Assembly: GCF_963678635.1 (NCBI RefSeq)
Contig: NC_087067.1
Location: forward strand, 32,712,401-32,776,400
Direction of reading: 5' to 3'
DNA length: 64,000 nucleotides
Source of the DNA: Symsagittifera roscoffensis
Taxonomy: Eukaryota; Xenacoelomorpha; Acoela; Convolutidae
Below are positions 22,452 to 35,388 of this stretch, one piece after another (position 1 is the first letter of the stretch; each line of letters begins with the position of its first letter). The notes under the pieces are model-generated. The model was not told the DNA's origin. It worked only from the letters and a program-made list of their open reading frames with translations, and did no database searches. Made by a program: the position numbers and the translations under genes.

Positions 22452-23704
22452 TGAAAATTCTGAACCTGCAAATTATCTTAATAGAGTGAAGATGTCAGTA
22501 TGAAGAGTCTAATTGAGCCTGGTGAATTGCGCGAACGGCCATAACTTGCCCAAAAAACTTAGGACTTCCAAATTTTTCTATTTCTATCGTAAGACCATCG
22601 TCAAATCTTGGGGGACTGAGAAAATGAACCAATTTGGTCGAACCAGTTCAAAGTTATGAGTTCTTGAAAGCTCGGTGATGCCAAAAAGTTAAGCCTAATC
22701 GAGCGTGGTGCAAAAAACGAAAATTTCAAAATTTTTGTTCTTTTCTGTCTAAATTTTATTTTTTCAATATCGTATCACAATTTTGGACTCAGAACCATTC
22801 CAACGAGCCCAAAACGACTTCTTTAGCTTCAGTGTTCGTGGAGTAATCATCAGTTGAAATTTTGGGGGGAGCTGAAATTCGGCCATTTTGGAAGAAAATC
22901 GACCTAAAACCTAACTTTTATGTTAGTGCAATTTTTTTCTTGCATTTTTCATAAAATGGGGTGCTCTCTGCTGTCGCAGAGTGCATTCAAAGAAACTTAT
23001 CAAATAGATTTGAAAACTTACCTATTTAATAAGTTTATCACAACAATTAGGCTAAAAGCATCTATCAGTATCCTGGCTGGTATTCGACCATATGCCACTA
23101 ACGTTGAGTGAGCAGCTATCATGCCATCGATGGTCATCTAAGACACCCTGTACACGCTCCGTAGGTTTTGACCAGCCGATTTGGCCATAAAACTCATTGG
23201 GCCGAAAAAATTCTGAAAATTGTCAATTTTTCAAATTTTGTTTGAATTGCATAAATTATAACGTGAGCGTGCAAAATTTTACATGGTATAAGAGCATATT
23301 TCTACTCTCGCGCGAGGGCGAGTGTTTTAAAAGTAATGTACATAGTTATATGCTAGTCAGGATATAAATGGAAGCGGAATTACTCAAATGCCTAAGGCAG
23401 AACCGCAGATTCTGTCTTTGTCTACATCGTTAAGCCCATGTCGTATGTAACGGCACAAACGCAGATGGTTATAACGTAGTCTACTGTACTCTTACGATAG
23501 ATTTACTAGCCAGCAGGGGAGTTTTGTTAGGGCGAAGTGTCATTATGGCTACCTCTTTTCAACTTTCCCCCTTGACCTTTCATAAGTTGGTCCGGGAGCA
23601 ACCCAGCTCTCAACCCAGTCGGATAAATATAAATTTTTATGATGCGAGCTGTTTTTTCATTGTTCTGTTCAAGGCATGTACCAAAATTAGGAAAATGTTT
23701 AGCT

Positions 23705-23891
23705 ATCGCTTCTCGGCCTTTTGGCTAAGATCATGTGTAGTATCTGTTCTTGTCAGCTTAATATCTGGCATGCTGGGCATAGCCTGGAACCAATATTAAA
23801 CTGATTTTTACTTCCCGAGTTAACACCGAAGCTTGCTTCAGTTGACTCACGGATTGTCCCGGTCTTACACTACCATCGGGAGCAGTCCACC
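23705..23891 (+). ncRNA. U2: U2 snRNA, copy 17 (C84A)
   Basis: GUAGUA. C84A (23788) breaks the G68-C84 pair near the base of stem IIb. The 5' flank has two changes: TTCTGTTC for TTGTGTTC and GAAAATGTTTAG for GAAAAGGTTTAG. Full-length member of a dimer. Confidence 0.92.
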
Positions 23892-25143
23892 TGAAAATTC
23901 TGAACCTGCAAATTATCTTAATAGAGTGAAGATGTCAGTATGAAGAGTCTAATTGAGCCTGGTGAATTGCGCGAACGGCCATAACTTGCCCAAAAAACTT
24001 AAGACTTCCAAATTTTTCTATTTCTATTGTAAGACCATCGTCAAATCTTGGGGGACTGAGAAAATGAACCAATTTGGTCGAACCAGTTCAAAGTTATGAG
24101 TTCTTGAAAGCTCGGTGATGCCAAAAAGTTAAGCCTAATCGAGCGTGGTGCAAAAAACGAAAATTTCAAAATTTTTGTTCTTTTCTTTCTAAATTTTATT
24201 TTTTCAATATCGTATCACAATTTTGGACTCAGAACAATTCCAACGAGCCCAAAACGACTTCTTTAGCTTCAGTGTTCGTGGAGTAATCATCAGTTGAAAT
24301 TTTGGGGGAGCTGAAATTCGGCCATTTTGGAAGAAAATCGACCTAAAACCTATTTTTCAAGTTAGTGCAATTTTTTTCTTGCATTTTTCATAAAATGGGG
24401 TGCTCTCTGCTGTCGCAGAGTGCATTCAAAGAAACTTATCAAATAGATTTGAAAACTTACCTATTTAATAAGTTTATCACAACAATTAGGCTAAAAGCAT
24501 CTATCAGTATCCTGGCTGGTATTCGACCATATGCCACTAACGTTGAGTGAGCAGCTATCATGCCATCGATGGTCATCTAAGACACCCTGTACATGCTCCG
24601 TAGGTTTTGACCAGCCGATTTGGCCATAAAACTCATTGGGCCAAAAAAATTCTGAAAATTGTCAATTTTTCAAATTTTGTTTGAATTGCATAAATTATAA
24701 CGTGAGCGTGCAAAATTTTACATGGTATAAGAGCATATTTCTACTCTCGCGCGAGGGCGAGTGTTTTAAAAGTAATGTACATAGTTATATGCTAGTCAGG
24801 ATATAAATGGAAGCGGAATTACTCAAATGCCTAAGGCAGAACCGCAGATTCTGTCTTTGTCTACATCGTTAAGCCCATGTCGTATGTAACGGCACAAACG
24901 CAGATGATTATAACGTAGTCTACTGTACTCTTACGATAGATTTACTAGCCAGCAGGGGAGTTTTGTTAGGGCGAAGTGTCATTATGGCTACCTCTTTTCA
25001 ACTTTCCCCCTTGACCTTTCATAAGTTGGTCCGGGAGCAACCCAGCTCTCAACCCAGTCGGATAAATATAAATTTTTATGATGCGAGCTGTTTTTTCATT
25101 GTTGTGTTCAAGGCATGTACCAAAATTAGGAAAAGGTTTAGCT

Positions 25144-25311
25144 ATCGCTTCTCGGCCTTTTGGCTAAGATCATGTGTAGTATTTGTTCTTGTCAGCGTAA
25201 TATCTGGCACCAATATTAAACTGATTTTTACTTCCATAGTTAACACCGAAGCTTGCTTCAGTTGACTCACGGATTGTCCCGGTCTTACACTACCATCGGG
25301 AGCAGTCCACC
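25144..25311 (+). ncRNA. U2: U2 snRNA, copy 18 (stem IIb deleted, C40T)
   Basis: Carries the copy-14 haplotype (19-nt deletion, T54G at 25197, C112A/G113T at 25236-25237) plus C40T (25183), two bases after the branch-point recognition element. GUAGUA itself is retained. Confidence 0.88.
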
Positions 25312-26564
25312 TGAAAATTCTGAACCTGCAAATTATCTTAATAGAGTGAAGATGTCAGTATGAAGAGTCTAATTGAGCCTGGTGAATTGCGCGAACGGCC
25401 ATAACTTGCCCAAAAAACTTAGGACTTCCAAATTTTTCTATTTCTATCGTAAGACCATCGTCAAATCTTGGGGGACTGAGAAAATGAACCAATTTGGTCG
25501 AACCAGTTCAAAGTTATGAGTTCTTGAAAGCTCGGTGATGCCAAAAAGTTAAGCCTAATCGAGCGTGGTGCAAAAAACGAAAATTTCAAAATTTTTGTTC
25601 TTTTCTGTCTAAATTTTATTTTTTCAATATCGTATCACAATTTTGGACTCAGAACAATTCCAACGAGCCCAAAACGACTTCTTTAGCTTCAGTGTTCGTG
25701 GAGTAATCATCAGTTGAAATTTTGGGGGGAGCTGAAATTCGGCCATTTTGGAAGAAAATCGACCTAAAACCTAACTTTTATGTTAGTGCAATTTTTTTCT
25801 TGCATTTTTCATAAAATGGGGTGCTCTCTGCTGTCGCAGAGTGCATTCAAAGAAACTTATCAAATAGATTTGAAAACTTACCTATTTAATAAGTTTATCA
25901 CAACAATTAGGCTAAAAGCATCTATCAGTATCCTGGCTGGTATTCGACCATATGCCACTAACGTTGAGTGAGCAGCTATCATGCCATCGATGGTCATCTA
26001 AGACACCCTGTACACGCTCCGTAGGTTTTGACCAGCCGATTTGGCCATAAAACTCATTGGGCCGAAAAAATTCTGAAAATTGTCAATTTTTCAAATTTTG
26101 TTTGAATTGCATAAATTATAACGTGAGCGTGCAAAATTTTACATGGTATAAGAGCATATTTCTACTCTCGCGCGAGGGCGAGTGTTTTAAAAGTAATGTA
26201 CATAGTTATATGCTAGTCAGGATATAAATGGAAGCGGAATTACTCAAATGCCTAAGGCAGAACCGCAGATTCTGTCTTTGTCTACATCGTTAAGCCCATG
26301 TCGTATGTAACGGCACAAACGCAGATGGTTATAACGTAGTCTACTGTACTCTTACGATAGATTTACTAGCCAGCAGGGGAGTTTTGTTAGGGCGAAGTGT
26401 CATTATGGCTACCTCTTTTCAACTTTCCCCCTTGACCTTTCATAAGTTGGTCCGGGAGCAACCCAGCTCTCAACCCAGTCGGATAAATATAAATTTTTAT
26501 GATGCGAGCTGTTTTTTCATTGTTGTGTTCAAGGCATGTACCAAAATTAGGAAAAGGTTTAGCT

Positions 26565-26751
26565 ATCGCTTCTCGGCCTTTTGGCTAAGATCATGTGTAG
26601 TATCTGTTCTTGTCAGCTTAATATCTGGCATGCTGGGCATAGCCTGGCACCAATATTAAACTGATTTTTACTTCCCGAGTTAACACCGAAGCTTGCTTCA
26701 GTTGACTCACGGATTGTCCCGGTCTTACACTACCATCGGGAGCAGTCCACC
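26565..26751 (+). ncRNA. U2: U2 snRNA, copy 19 (consensus)
   Basis: Matches the consensus by eye and is the full-length partner in the third dimer. The spacer after it has GGGGGAG (one G fewer) and CCTATTTTTCAAG for CCTAACTTTTAAG near 27,212, markers shared with spacers near 24,350, 28,650 and 31,525. Confidence 0.95.
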
Positions 26752-28003
26752 TGAAAATTCTGAACCTGCAAATTATCTTAATAGAGTGAAGATGTCAGTA
26801 TGAAGAGTCTAATTGAGCCTGGTGAATTGCGCGAACGGCCATAACTTGCCCAAAAAACTTAAGACTTCCAAATTTTTCTATTTCTATTGTAAGACCATCG
26901 TCAAATCTTGGGCGACTGAGAAAATGAACCAATTTGGTCGAACCAGTTCAAAGTTATGAGTTCTTGAAAGCTCGGTGATGCCAAAAAGTTAAGCCTAATC
27001 GAGCGTGGTGCAAAAAACGAAAATTTCAAAATTTTTGTTCTTTTCTGTCTAAATTTTATTTTTTCAATATCGTATCACAATTTTGGACTCAGAACAATTC
27101 CAACGAGCCCAAAACGACTTCTTTAGCTTCAGTGTTCGTGGAGTAATCATCAGTTGAAATTTTGGGGGAGCTGAAATTCGGCCATTTTGGAAGAAAATCG
27201 ACCTAAAACCTATTTTTCAAGTTAGTGCAATTTTTTTCTTGCATTTTTCATAAAATGGGGTGCTCTCTGCTGTCGCAGAGTGCATTCAAAGAAATTTATC
27301 AAATAGATTTGAAAACTTACCTATTTAATAAGTTTATCACAACAATTAGGCTAAAAGCATCTATCAGTATCCTGGCTGGTATTCGACCATATGCCACTAA
27401 CGTTGAGTGAGCAGCTATCATGCCATCGATGGTCATCTAAGACACCCTGTACATGCTCCGTAGGTTTTGACCAGCGGATTTGGCCATAAAACTCATTGGG
27501 CCAAAAAAATTCTGAAAATTGTCAATTTTTCAAATTTTGTTTGAATTGCACAAATTATAACGTGAGCGTGCAAAATTTTAGATGGTTTAAGAGCATATTT
27601 CTACTCTCGCGCGAGGGCGAGTGTTTTAAAAGTAATGTACATAGTTATATGCTAGTCAGGATATAAATGGAAGCGGAATTACTCAAATGCCTAAGGCAGA
27701 ACCGCAGATTCTGTCTTTGTCCACATCGTTAAGCCCATGTCGTATGTAACGGCACAAACGCAGATGGTTATAACGTAGTCTACTGTACTCTTACGATAGA
27801 TGTACTAGCCAGCAGGGGAGTTTTGTTAGGGCGAAGTGTCATTATGGCTACCTCTTTTCAACTTTCCCCCTTGACCTTTCATAAGTTGGTCCGGGAGCAA
27901 CCCAGCTCTCAACCCAGTCGGATAAATATAAGTTTTTATGATGCGAGCTGTTTTTTCATTGTTGTGTTCAAGGCATGTACCAAAATTAGGAAAAGGTTTA
28001 GCT

Positions 28004-28190
28004 ATCGCTTCTCGGCCTTTTGGCTAAGATCATGTGTAGTTTGTGTTCTTGACAGCTTAATATCTGGCATGCTGGGCATAGCCTGGCACCAATATTAAAC
28101 TGATTTTTACTTCCCGAGTTAACACCGAAGCTTGCTTCAGTTGACTCACGGATTGTCCCGGTTTTACACTACCATCGGGAGCAGTCCACC
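28004..28190 (+). ncRNA. U2: U2 snRNA, copy 20 (A38T, C40G, T49A, C160T)
   Basis: GUAGUU class (28041) with C40G (28043), T49A (28052), which replaces the T49-G64 wobble of stem IIa with an A-G mismatch, and C160T (28163) in the stem IV loop. Copy 21 has the same four changes. Confidence 0.9.
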
Positions 28191-29442
28191 TGAAAATTCT
28201 GAACCTGCAAATTATCTTAATAGAGTGAAGATGTCAGTATGAAGAGTCTAATTGAGCCTGGTGAATTGCGCGAACGGCCATAACTTGCCCAAAAAATTTA
28301 AGACTTCCAAATTTTTCTATTTCTATCGTAAGACCATCGTCAAATCTTGGGGGACTGAGAAAATGAACCAATTTGGTCGAACCAGTTCAAAGTTATGAGT
28401 TCTTGAAAGCTCGGTGATGCCAAAAAGTTAAGCCTAATCGAGCGTGGTGCAAAAAACGAAAATTTCAAAATTTTTGTTCTTTTCTGTCTAAATTTTATTT
28501 TTTCAATATCGTATCACAATTTTGGACTCAGAACAATTCCAACGAGCCCAAAACGACTTCTTTAGCTTCAGTGTTCGTGGAGTAATCATCAGTTGAAATT
28601 TTGGGGGAGCTGAAATTCGGCCATTTTGGAAGAAAATCGACCTAAAACCTATTTTTCAAGTTAGTGCAATTTTTTTCTTGCATTTTTCATAAAATGGGGT
28701 GCTCTCTGCTGTCGCAGAGTGCATTCAAAGAAACTTATCAAATATATTTGAAAACTTACCTATTTAATAAGTTTATCACAACAATTAGGCTAAAAGCATC
28801 TATCAGTATCCTGGCTGGTATTCGACCATATGCCACTAACGTTGAGTGAGCAGCTATCATGCCATCGATGGTCATCTAAGACACCCTGTACATGCTCCGT
28901 AGGTTTTGACCAGCCGATTTGGCCATAAAACTCATTGGGCCAAAAAAATTCTGAAAATTGTCAATTTTTCAAATTTTGTTTGAATTGCATAAATTATAAC
29001 GTGAGCGTGCAAAATTTTAGATGATTTAAGAGCATATTTCTACTCTCGCGCGAGGGCGAGTGTTTTAAAAGTAATGTACATAGTTATATGCTAGTCAGGA
29101 TATAAATGGAAGCGGAATTACTCAAATGCCTAAGGCAGAACCGCAGATTCTGTCTTTGTCCACATCGTTAAGCCCATGTCGTATGTAACGGCACAAACGC
29201 AGATGGTTATAACGTAGTCTACTGTACTCTTACGATAGATGTACTAGCCAGCAGGGGAGTTTTGTTAGGGCGAAGTGTCATTATGGCTACCTCTTTTCAA
29301 CTTTCCCCCTTGACCTTTCATAAGTTGGTCCGGGAGCAACCCAGCTCTCAACCCAGTCGGATAAATATAAGTTTTTATGATGCGAGCTGTTTTTTCATTG
29401 TTGTGTTCAAGGCATGTACCAAAATTAGGAAAAGGTTTAGCT

Positions 29443-29629
29443 ATCGCTTCTCGGCCTTTTGGCTAAGATCATGTGTAGTTTGTGTTCTTGACAGCTTAAT
29501 ATCTGGCATGCTGGGCATAGCCTGGCACCAATATTAAACTGATTTTTACTTCCCGAGTTAACACCGAAGCTTGCTTCAGTTGACTCACGGATTGTCCCGG
29601 TTTTACACTACCATCGGGAGCAGTCCACC
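29443..29629 (+). ncRNA. U2: U2 snRNA, copy 21 (same haplotype as copy 20)
   Basis: A38T (29480), C40G (29482), T49A (29491) and C160T (29602), identical by eye to copy 20, so the two neighbouring units are recent duplicates. The spacers around them also share GATTTAAGAGC or GGTTTAAGAGC for GGTATAAGAGC. Confidence 0.9.
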
Positions 29630-30882
29630 TGAAAATTCTGAACCTGCAAATTATCTTAATAGAGTGAAGATGTCAGTATGAAGAGTCTAATTGAGCCTGG
29701 TGAATTGCGCGAACGGCCATAACTTGCCCAAAAAATTTAAGACTTTCAAATTTTTCTATTTCTATCGTAAGACCATCGTCAAATCTTGGGGGACTGAGAA
29801 AATGAACCCATTTGGTCGAACCAGTTCAAAGTTATGAGTTCTTGAAAGCTCGGTGATGCCAAAAAGTTAAGCCTAATCGAGCGTGGTGCAAAAAACGAAA
29901 ATTTCAAAATTTTTGTTCTTTTCTGTCTAAATTTTATTTTTTCAATATCGTATCACAATTTTGGACTCAGAACAATTCCAACGAGCACAAAACGACTTCT
30001 TTAGCTTCAGTGTTCGTGGAGTAATCATCAGTTGAAATTTTGGGGGGAGCTGAAATTCGGCCATTTTGGAAGAAAATCGACCTAAAACCTAACTTTTAAG
30101 TTAGTGCAATTTTTTTCTTGCATTTTTCATAAAATGGGGTGCTCTCTGCTGTCGCAGAGTGCATTCAAAGAAACTTATCAAATAGATTTGAAAACTTACC
30201 TATTTAATAAGTTTATCACAACAATTAGGCTAAAAGCATCTATCAGTATCCTGGCTGGTATTCGACCATATGCCACTAACGTTGAGTGAGCAGCTATCAT
30301 GCCATCGATGGTCATCTAAGACACCCTGTACACGCTCCGTAGGTTTTGACCAGCCGATTTGGCCATAAAACTCATTGGGCCAAAAAAATTCTGAAAATTG
30401 TCAATTTTTCAAATTTTGTTTGAATTGCATAAATTATAACGCGAGCGTGCAAAATTTTACATGGTTTAAGAGCATATTTCTACTCTCGCGCGAGGGCGAG
30501 TGTTTTAAAAGTAATGTACATAGTTATATGCTAGTCAGGATATAAATGGAAGCGGAATTACTCAAATGCCTAAGGCAGAACCGCAGATTCTGTCTTTGTC
30601 CACATCGTTAAGCCCATGTCGTATGTAACGGCACAAACGCAGATGGTTATAACGTAGTCTACTGTACTCTTACGATAGATGTACTAGCCAGCAGGGGAGT
30701 TTTGTTAGGGCGAAGTGTCATTATGGCTACCTCTTTTCAACTTTCCCCCTTGACCTTTCATAAGTTGGTCCGGGAGCAACCCAGCTCTCAACCCAGTCGG
30801 ATAAATATAAATTTTTATGATGCGAGCTGTTTTTTCATTGTTGTGTTCAAGGCATGTACCAAAATTAGGAAAAGGTTTAGCT

Positions 30883-31069
30883 ATCGCTTCTCGGCCTTTT
30901 GGCTAAGATCATGTGTAGTTTCTGTTCTTGACAGCTTAATATCTGGCATGCTGGGCATAGCCTGGCACCAATATTATACTGATTTTTACTTCCCGAGTTA
31001 ACACCGAAGCTTGCTTCAGCTGACTCACGGATTGTCCCGGTCTTACACTACCATCGGGAGCAGTCCACC
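30883..31069 (+). ncRNA. U2: U2 snRNA, copy 22 (A38T, T49A, A95T, T138C)
   Basis: GUAGUU class (30920) with T49A (30931), A95T (30977, terminal pair of stem IIc) and T138C (31020, breaks an A-U pair of stem III). C40 is consensus, unlike copies 20, 21 and 23. Confidence 0.9.
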
Positions 31070-32321
31070 TGAAAATTCTGAACCTGCAAATTATCTTAAT
31101 AGAGTGAAGATGTCAGTATGAAAAGTCTAATTGAGCCTGGTGAATTGCGCGAACGGCCATAACTTGCCCAAAAAACTTAAGACTTCCAAATTTTTCTATT
31201 TCTATCGTAAGACCATCGTCAAATCTTGGGGGACTGAGAAAATGAACCAATTTGGTCGAACCAGTTCAAAGTTATGAGTTCTTGAAAGCTCGGTGATGCC
31301 AAAAAGTTAAGCCTAATCGAGCGTGGTGCAAAAAACGAAAATTTCAAAATTTTTGTTCTTTTCTGTCTAAATTTTATTTTTTCAATATCGTATCACAATT
31401 TTGGACTCAGAACAATTCCAACGAGCCCAAAACGACTTCTTTAGCTTCAGTGTTCGTGGAGTAATCATCAGTTGAAATTTTGGGGGAGCTGAAATTCGGC
31501 CATTTTGGAAGAAAATCGACCTAAAACCTATTTTTCAAGTTAGTGCAATTTTTTTCTTGCATTTTTCATAAAATGGAGTGCTCTCTGCTGTCGCAGAGTG
31601 CATTCAAAGAAACTTATCAAATAGATTTGAAAACTTACCTATTTAATAAGTTTATCACAACAATTAGGCTAAAAGCATCTATCAGTATCCTGGCTGGTAT
31701 TCGACCATATGCCACTAACGTTGAGTGAGCAGCTATCATGCCATCGATGGTCATCTAAGACACCCTGTACATGCTCCGTAGGTTTTGACCAGCCGATTTG
31801 GCCATAAAACTCATTGGGCCAAAAAAATTCTGAAAATTGTCAATTTTTCAAATTTTGTTTGAATTGCATAAATTATAACGTGAGCGTGCAAAATTTTAGA
31901 TGGTTTAAGAGCATATTTCTACTCTCGCGCGAGGGCGAGTGTTTTAAAAGTAATGTACATAGTTATATGCTAGTCAGGATATAAATGGAAGCGGAATTAC
32001 TCAAATGCCTAAGGCAGAACCGCAGATTCTGTCTTTGTCCACATCGTTAAGCCCATGTCGTATGTAACGGCACAAACGCAGATGGTTATAACGTAGTCTA
32101 CTGTACTCTTACGATAGATGTACTAGCCAGCAGGGGAGTTTTGTTAGGGCGAAGTGTCATTATGGCTACCTCTTTTCAACTTTCCCCCTTGACCTTTCAT
32201 AAGTTGGTCCGGGAGCAACCCAGCTCTCAACCCAGTCGGATAAATATAAATTTTTATGATGCGAGCTGTTTTTTCATTGTTGTGTTCAAGGCATGTACCA
32301 AAATTAGGAAAAGGTTTAGCT

Positions 32322-32508
32322 ATCGCTTCTCGGCCTTTTGGCTAAGATCATGTGTAGTTTGTGTTCTTGACAGCTTAATATCTGGCATGCTGGGCATAGC
32401 CTGGCACCAATATTAAACTGATTTTTACTTCCCGAGTTAACACCGAAGCTTGCTTCAGTTGACTCACGGATTGTCCCTGTCTTACACTACCATCGGGAGC
32501 AGTCCACC
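32322..32508 (+). ncRNA. U2: U2 snRNA, copy 23 (A38T, C40G, T49A, G157T)
   Basis: GUAGUU (32359), C40G (32361), T49A (32370), and G157T (32478), which breaks the inner pair of stem IV. It combines the 5' haplotype of copies 20-21 with the 3' change of copy 24, suggesting a recombinant. Confidence 0.9.
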
Positions 32509-33761
32509 TGAAAATTCTGAACCTGCAAATTATCTTAATAGAGTGAAGATGTCAGTATGAAGAGTCTAATTGAGCCTGGTGAATTGCGCGAACGGCCATA
32601 ACTTGCCCAAAAAATTTAAGACTTCCAAATTTTTCTATTTCTATCGTAAGACCATCGTCAAATCTTGGGGGACTGAGAAAATGAACCAATTTGGTCGAAC
32701 CAGTTCAAAGTTATGAGTTCTTGAAAGCTCGGTGATGCCAAAAAGTTAAGCCTAATCGAGCGTGGTGCAAAAAACGAAAATTTCAAAATTTTTGTTCTTT
32801 TCTGTCTAAATTTTATTTTTTCAATATCGTATCACAATTTTGGACTCAGAACAATTCCAACGAGCCCAAAACGACTTCTTTAGCTTCAGTGTTCGTGGAG
32901 TAATCATCAGTTGAAATTTTGGGGGGAGCTGAAATTCGGCCATTTTGGAAGAAAATCGACCTAAAACCTAACTTTTAAGTTAGTGCAATTTTTTTCTTGC
33001 ATTTTTCATAAAATGGGGTGCTCTCTGCTTTCGCAGAGTGCATTCAAAGAAACTTATCAAATAGATTTGAAAACTTACCTATTTAATAAGTTTATCACAA
33101 CAATTAGGCTAAAAGCATCTATCAGTATCCTGGCTGGTATTCGACCATATGCCACTAACGTTGAGTGAGCAGCTATCATGCCATCGATGGTCATCTAAGA
33201 CACCCTGTACACGCTCCGTAGGTTTTGACCAGCCGATTTGGCCATAAAACTCATTGGGCCAAAAAAATTCTGAAAATTGTCAATTTTTCAAATTTTGTTT
33301 GAATTGCATAAATTATAACGTGAGCGTGCAAAATTTTAGATGGTTTAAGAGCATATTTCTACTCTCGCGCGAGGGCGAGTGTTTTAAAAGTAATGTACAT
33401 AGTTATATGCTAGTCAGGATATAAATGGAAGCGGAATTACTCAAATGCCTAAGGCAGAACCGCAGATTCTGTCTTTGTCCACATCGTTAAGCCCATGTCG
33501 TATGTAACGGCACAAACGCAGATGGTTATAACGTAGTCTACTGTACTCTTACGATAGATGTACTAGCCAGCAGGGGAGTTTTGTTAGGGCGAAGTGTCAT
33601 TATGGCTACCTCTTTTCAACTTTCCCCCTTGACCTTTCATAAGTTGGTCCGGGAGCAACCCAGCTCTCAACCCAGTCGGATAAATATAAATTTTTATGAT
33701 GCGAGCTGTTTTTTCATTGTTGTGTTCAAGGCATGTACCAAAATTAGGAAAAGGTTTAGCT

Positions 33762-33948
33762 ATCGCTTCTCGGCCTTTTGGCTAAGATCATGTGTAGTTT
33801 CTGTTCTTGACAGCTTAATATCTGGCATGCTGGGCATAGCCTGGCACCAATATTAAACTGATTTTTACTTCCCGAGTTAACACCGAAGCTTGCTTCAGTT
33901 GACTCACGGATTGTCCCTGTCTTACACTACCATCGGGAGCAGTCCACC
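33762..33948 (+). ncRNA. U2: U2 snRNA, copy 24 (A38T, T49A, G157T)
   Basis: GUAGUU (33799), T49A (33810), G157T (33918). First U2 of the 7.2-kb block; copy 29 is its counterpart with the same three changes. Confidence 0.9.
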
Positions 33949-35201
33949 TGAAAATTCTGAACCTGCAAATTATCTTAATAGAGTGAAGATGTCAGTATGA
34001 AGAGTCTAATTGAGCCTGGTGAATTGCGCGAACGGCCATAACTTGCCCAAAAAATTTAAGACTTCCAAATTTTTCTATTTCTATCGTAAGACCATCGTCA
34101 AATCTTGGGGGACTGAGAAAATGAACCAATTTGGTCGAACCAGTTCAAAGTTATGAGTTCTTGAAAGCTCGGTGATGCCAAAAAGTTAAGCCTAATCGAG
34201 CGTGGTGCAAAAAACGAAAATTTCAAAATTTTTGTTCTTTTCTGTCTAAATTTTATTTTTTCAATATCGTATCACAATTTTGGACTCAGAACAATTCCAA
34301 CGAGCCCAAAACGACTTCTTTAGCTTCAGTGTTCGTGGAGTAATCATCAGTTGAAATTTTGGGGGGAGCTGAAATTCGGCCATTTTGGAAGAAAATCGAC
34401 CTAAAACCTAACTTTTAAGTTAGTGCAATTTTTTTCTTGCATTTTTCATAAAATGGGGTGCTCTCTGCTTTCGCAGAGTGCATTCAAAGAAACTTATCAA
34501 ATAGATTTGAAAACTTACCTATTTAATAAGTTTATCACAACAATTAGGCTAAAAGCATCTATCAGTATCCTGGCTGGTATTCGACCATATGCCACTAACG
34601 TTGAGTGAGCAGCTATCATGCCATCGATGGTCATCTAAGACACCCTGTACACGCTCCGTAGGTTTTGACCAGCCGATTTGGCCATAAAACTCATTGGGCC
34701 AAAAAAATTCTGAAAATTGTCAATTTTTCAAATTTTGTTTGAATTGCATAAATTATAACGTGAGCGTGCAAAATTTTAGATGGTTTAAGAGCATATTTCT
34801 ACTCTCGCGCGAGGGCGAGTGTTTTAAAAGTAATGTACATAGTTATATGCTAGTCAGGATATAAATGGAAGCGGAATTACTCAAATGCCTAAGGCAGAAC
34901 CGCAGATTCTGTCTTTGTCCACATCGTTAAGCCCATGTCGTATGTAACGGCACAAACGCAGATGGTTATAACGTAGTCTACTGTACTCTTACGATAGATG
35001 TACTAGCCAGCAGGGGAGTTTTGTTAGGGCGAAGTGTCATTATGGCTACCTCTTTTCAACTTTCCCCCTTGACCTTTCATAAGTTGGTCCGGGAGCAACC
35101 CAGCTCTCAACCCAGTCGGATAAATATAAATTTTTATGATGCGAGCTGTTTTTTCATTGTTGTGTTCAAGGCATGTACCAAAATTAGGAAAAGGTTTAGC
35201 T

Positions 35202-35388
35202 ATCGCTTCTCGGCCTTTTGGCTAAGATCATGTGTAGTTTCTGTTCTTGACAGCTTAATATCTGGCATGCTGGGCATAGCCTGGCACCAATATTAAACTG
35301 ATTTTTACTTCCCGAGTTAACACCGAAGCTTGCTTCAGTTGACTCACGGATTGTCCCGGTCTTACACTACCATCGGGAGCAGTCCACC
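35202..35388 (+). ncRNA. U2: U2 snRNA, copy 25 (A38T, T49A)
   Basis: GUAGUU (35239) and T49A (35250), with stem IV consensus. The downstream spacer has TTTGTTTTTTTC for TTTGTTCTTTTC near 35,675. Confidence 0.92.

Larger units (their letters stand above)
19253..27822 (+). repeat. Three dimers: ~2.86-kb two-unit higher-order repeat
   Basis: Stem IIb-deleted copies 14, 16 and 18 alternate with full-length copies 15, 17 and 19, so equivalent sites recur every 2,850-2,860 bp. Linked spacer markers alternate as well: AGGACTTCC for AAGACTTCC after each deleted copy (about 19,711, 22,561, 25,421), and GGGCCGAAAAAATT in the spacer upstream of copies 15, 17 and 19 (about 20,350, 23,201, 26,061). Both marker sets keep the two-unit phase, so the dimer and not the monomer was the unit amplified. 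Copy 13 shares markers with copy 15 and may be the edge of a fourth dimer. Confidence 0.85.
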
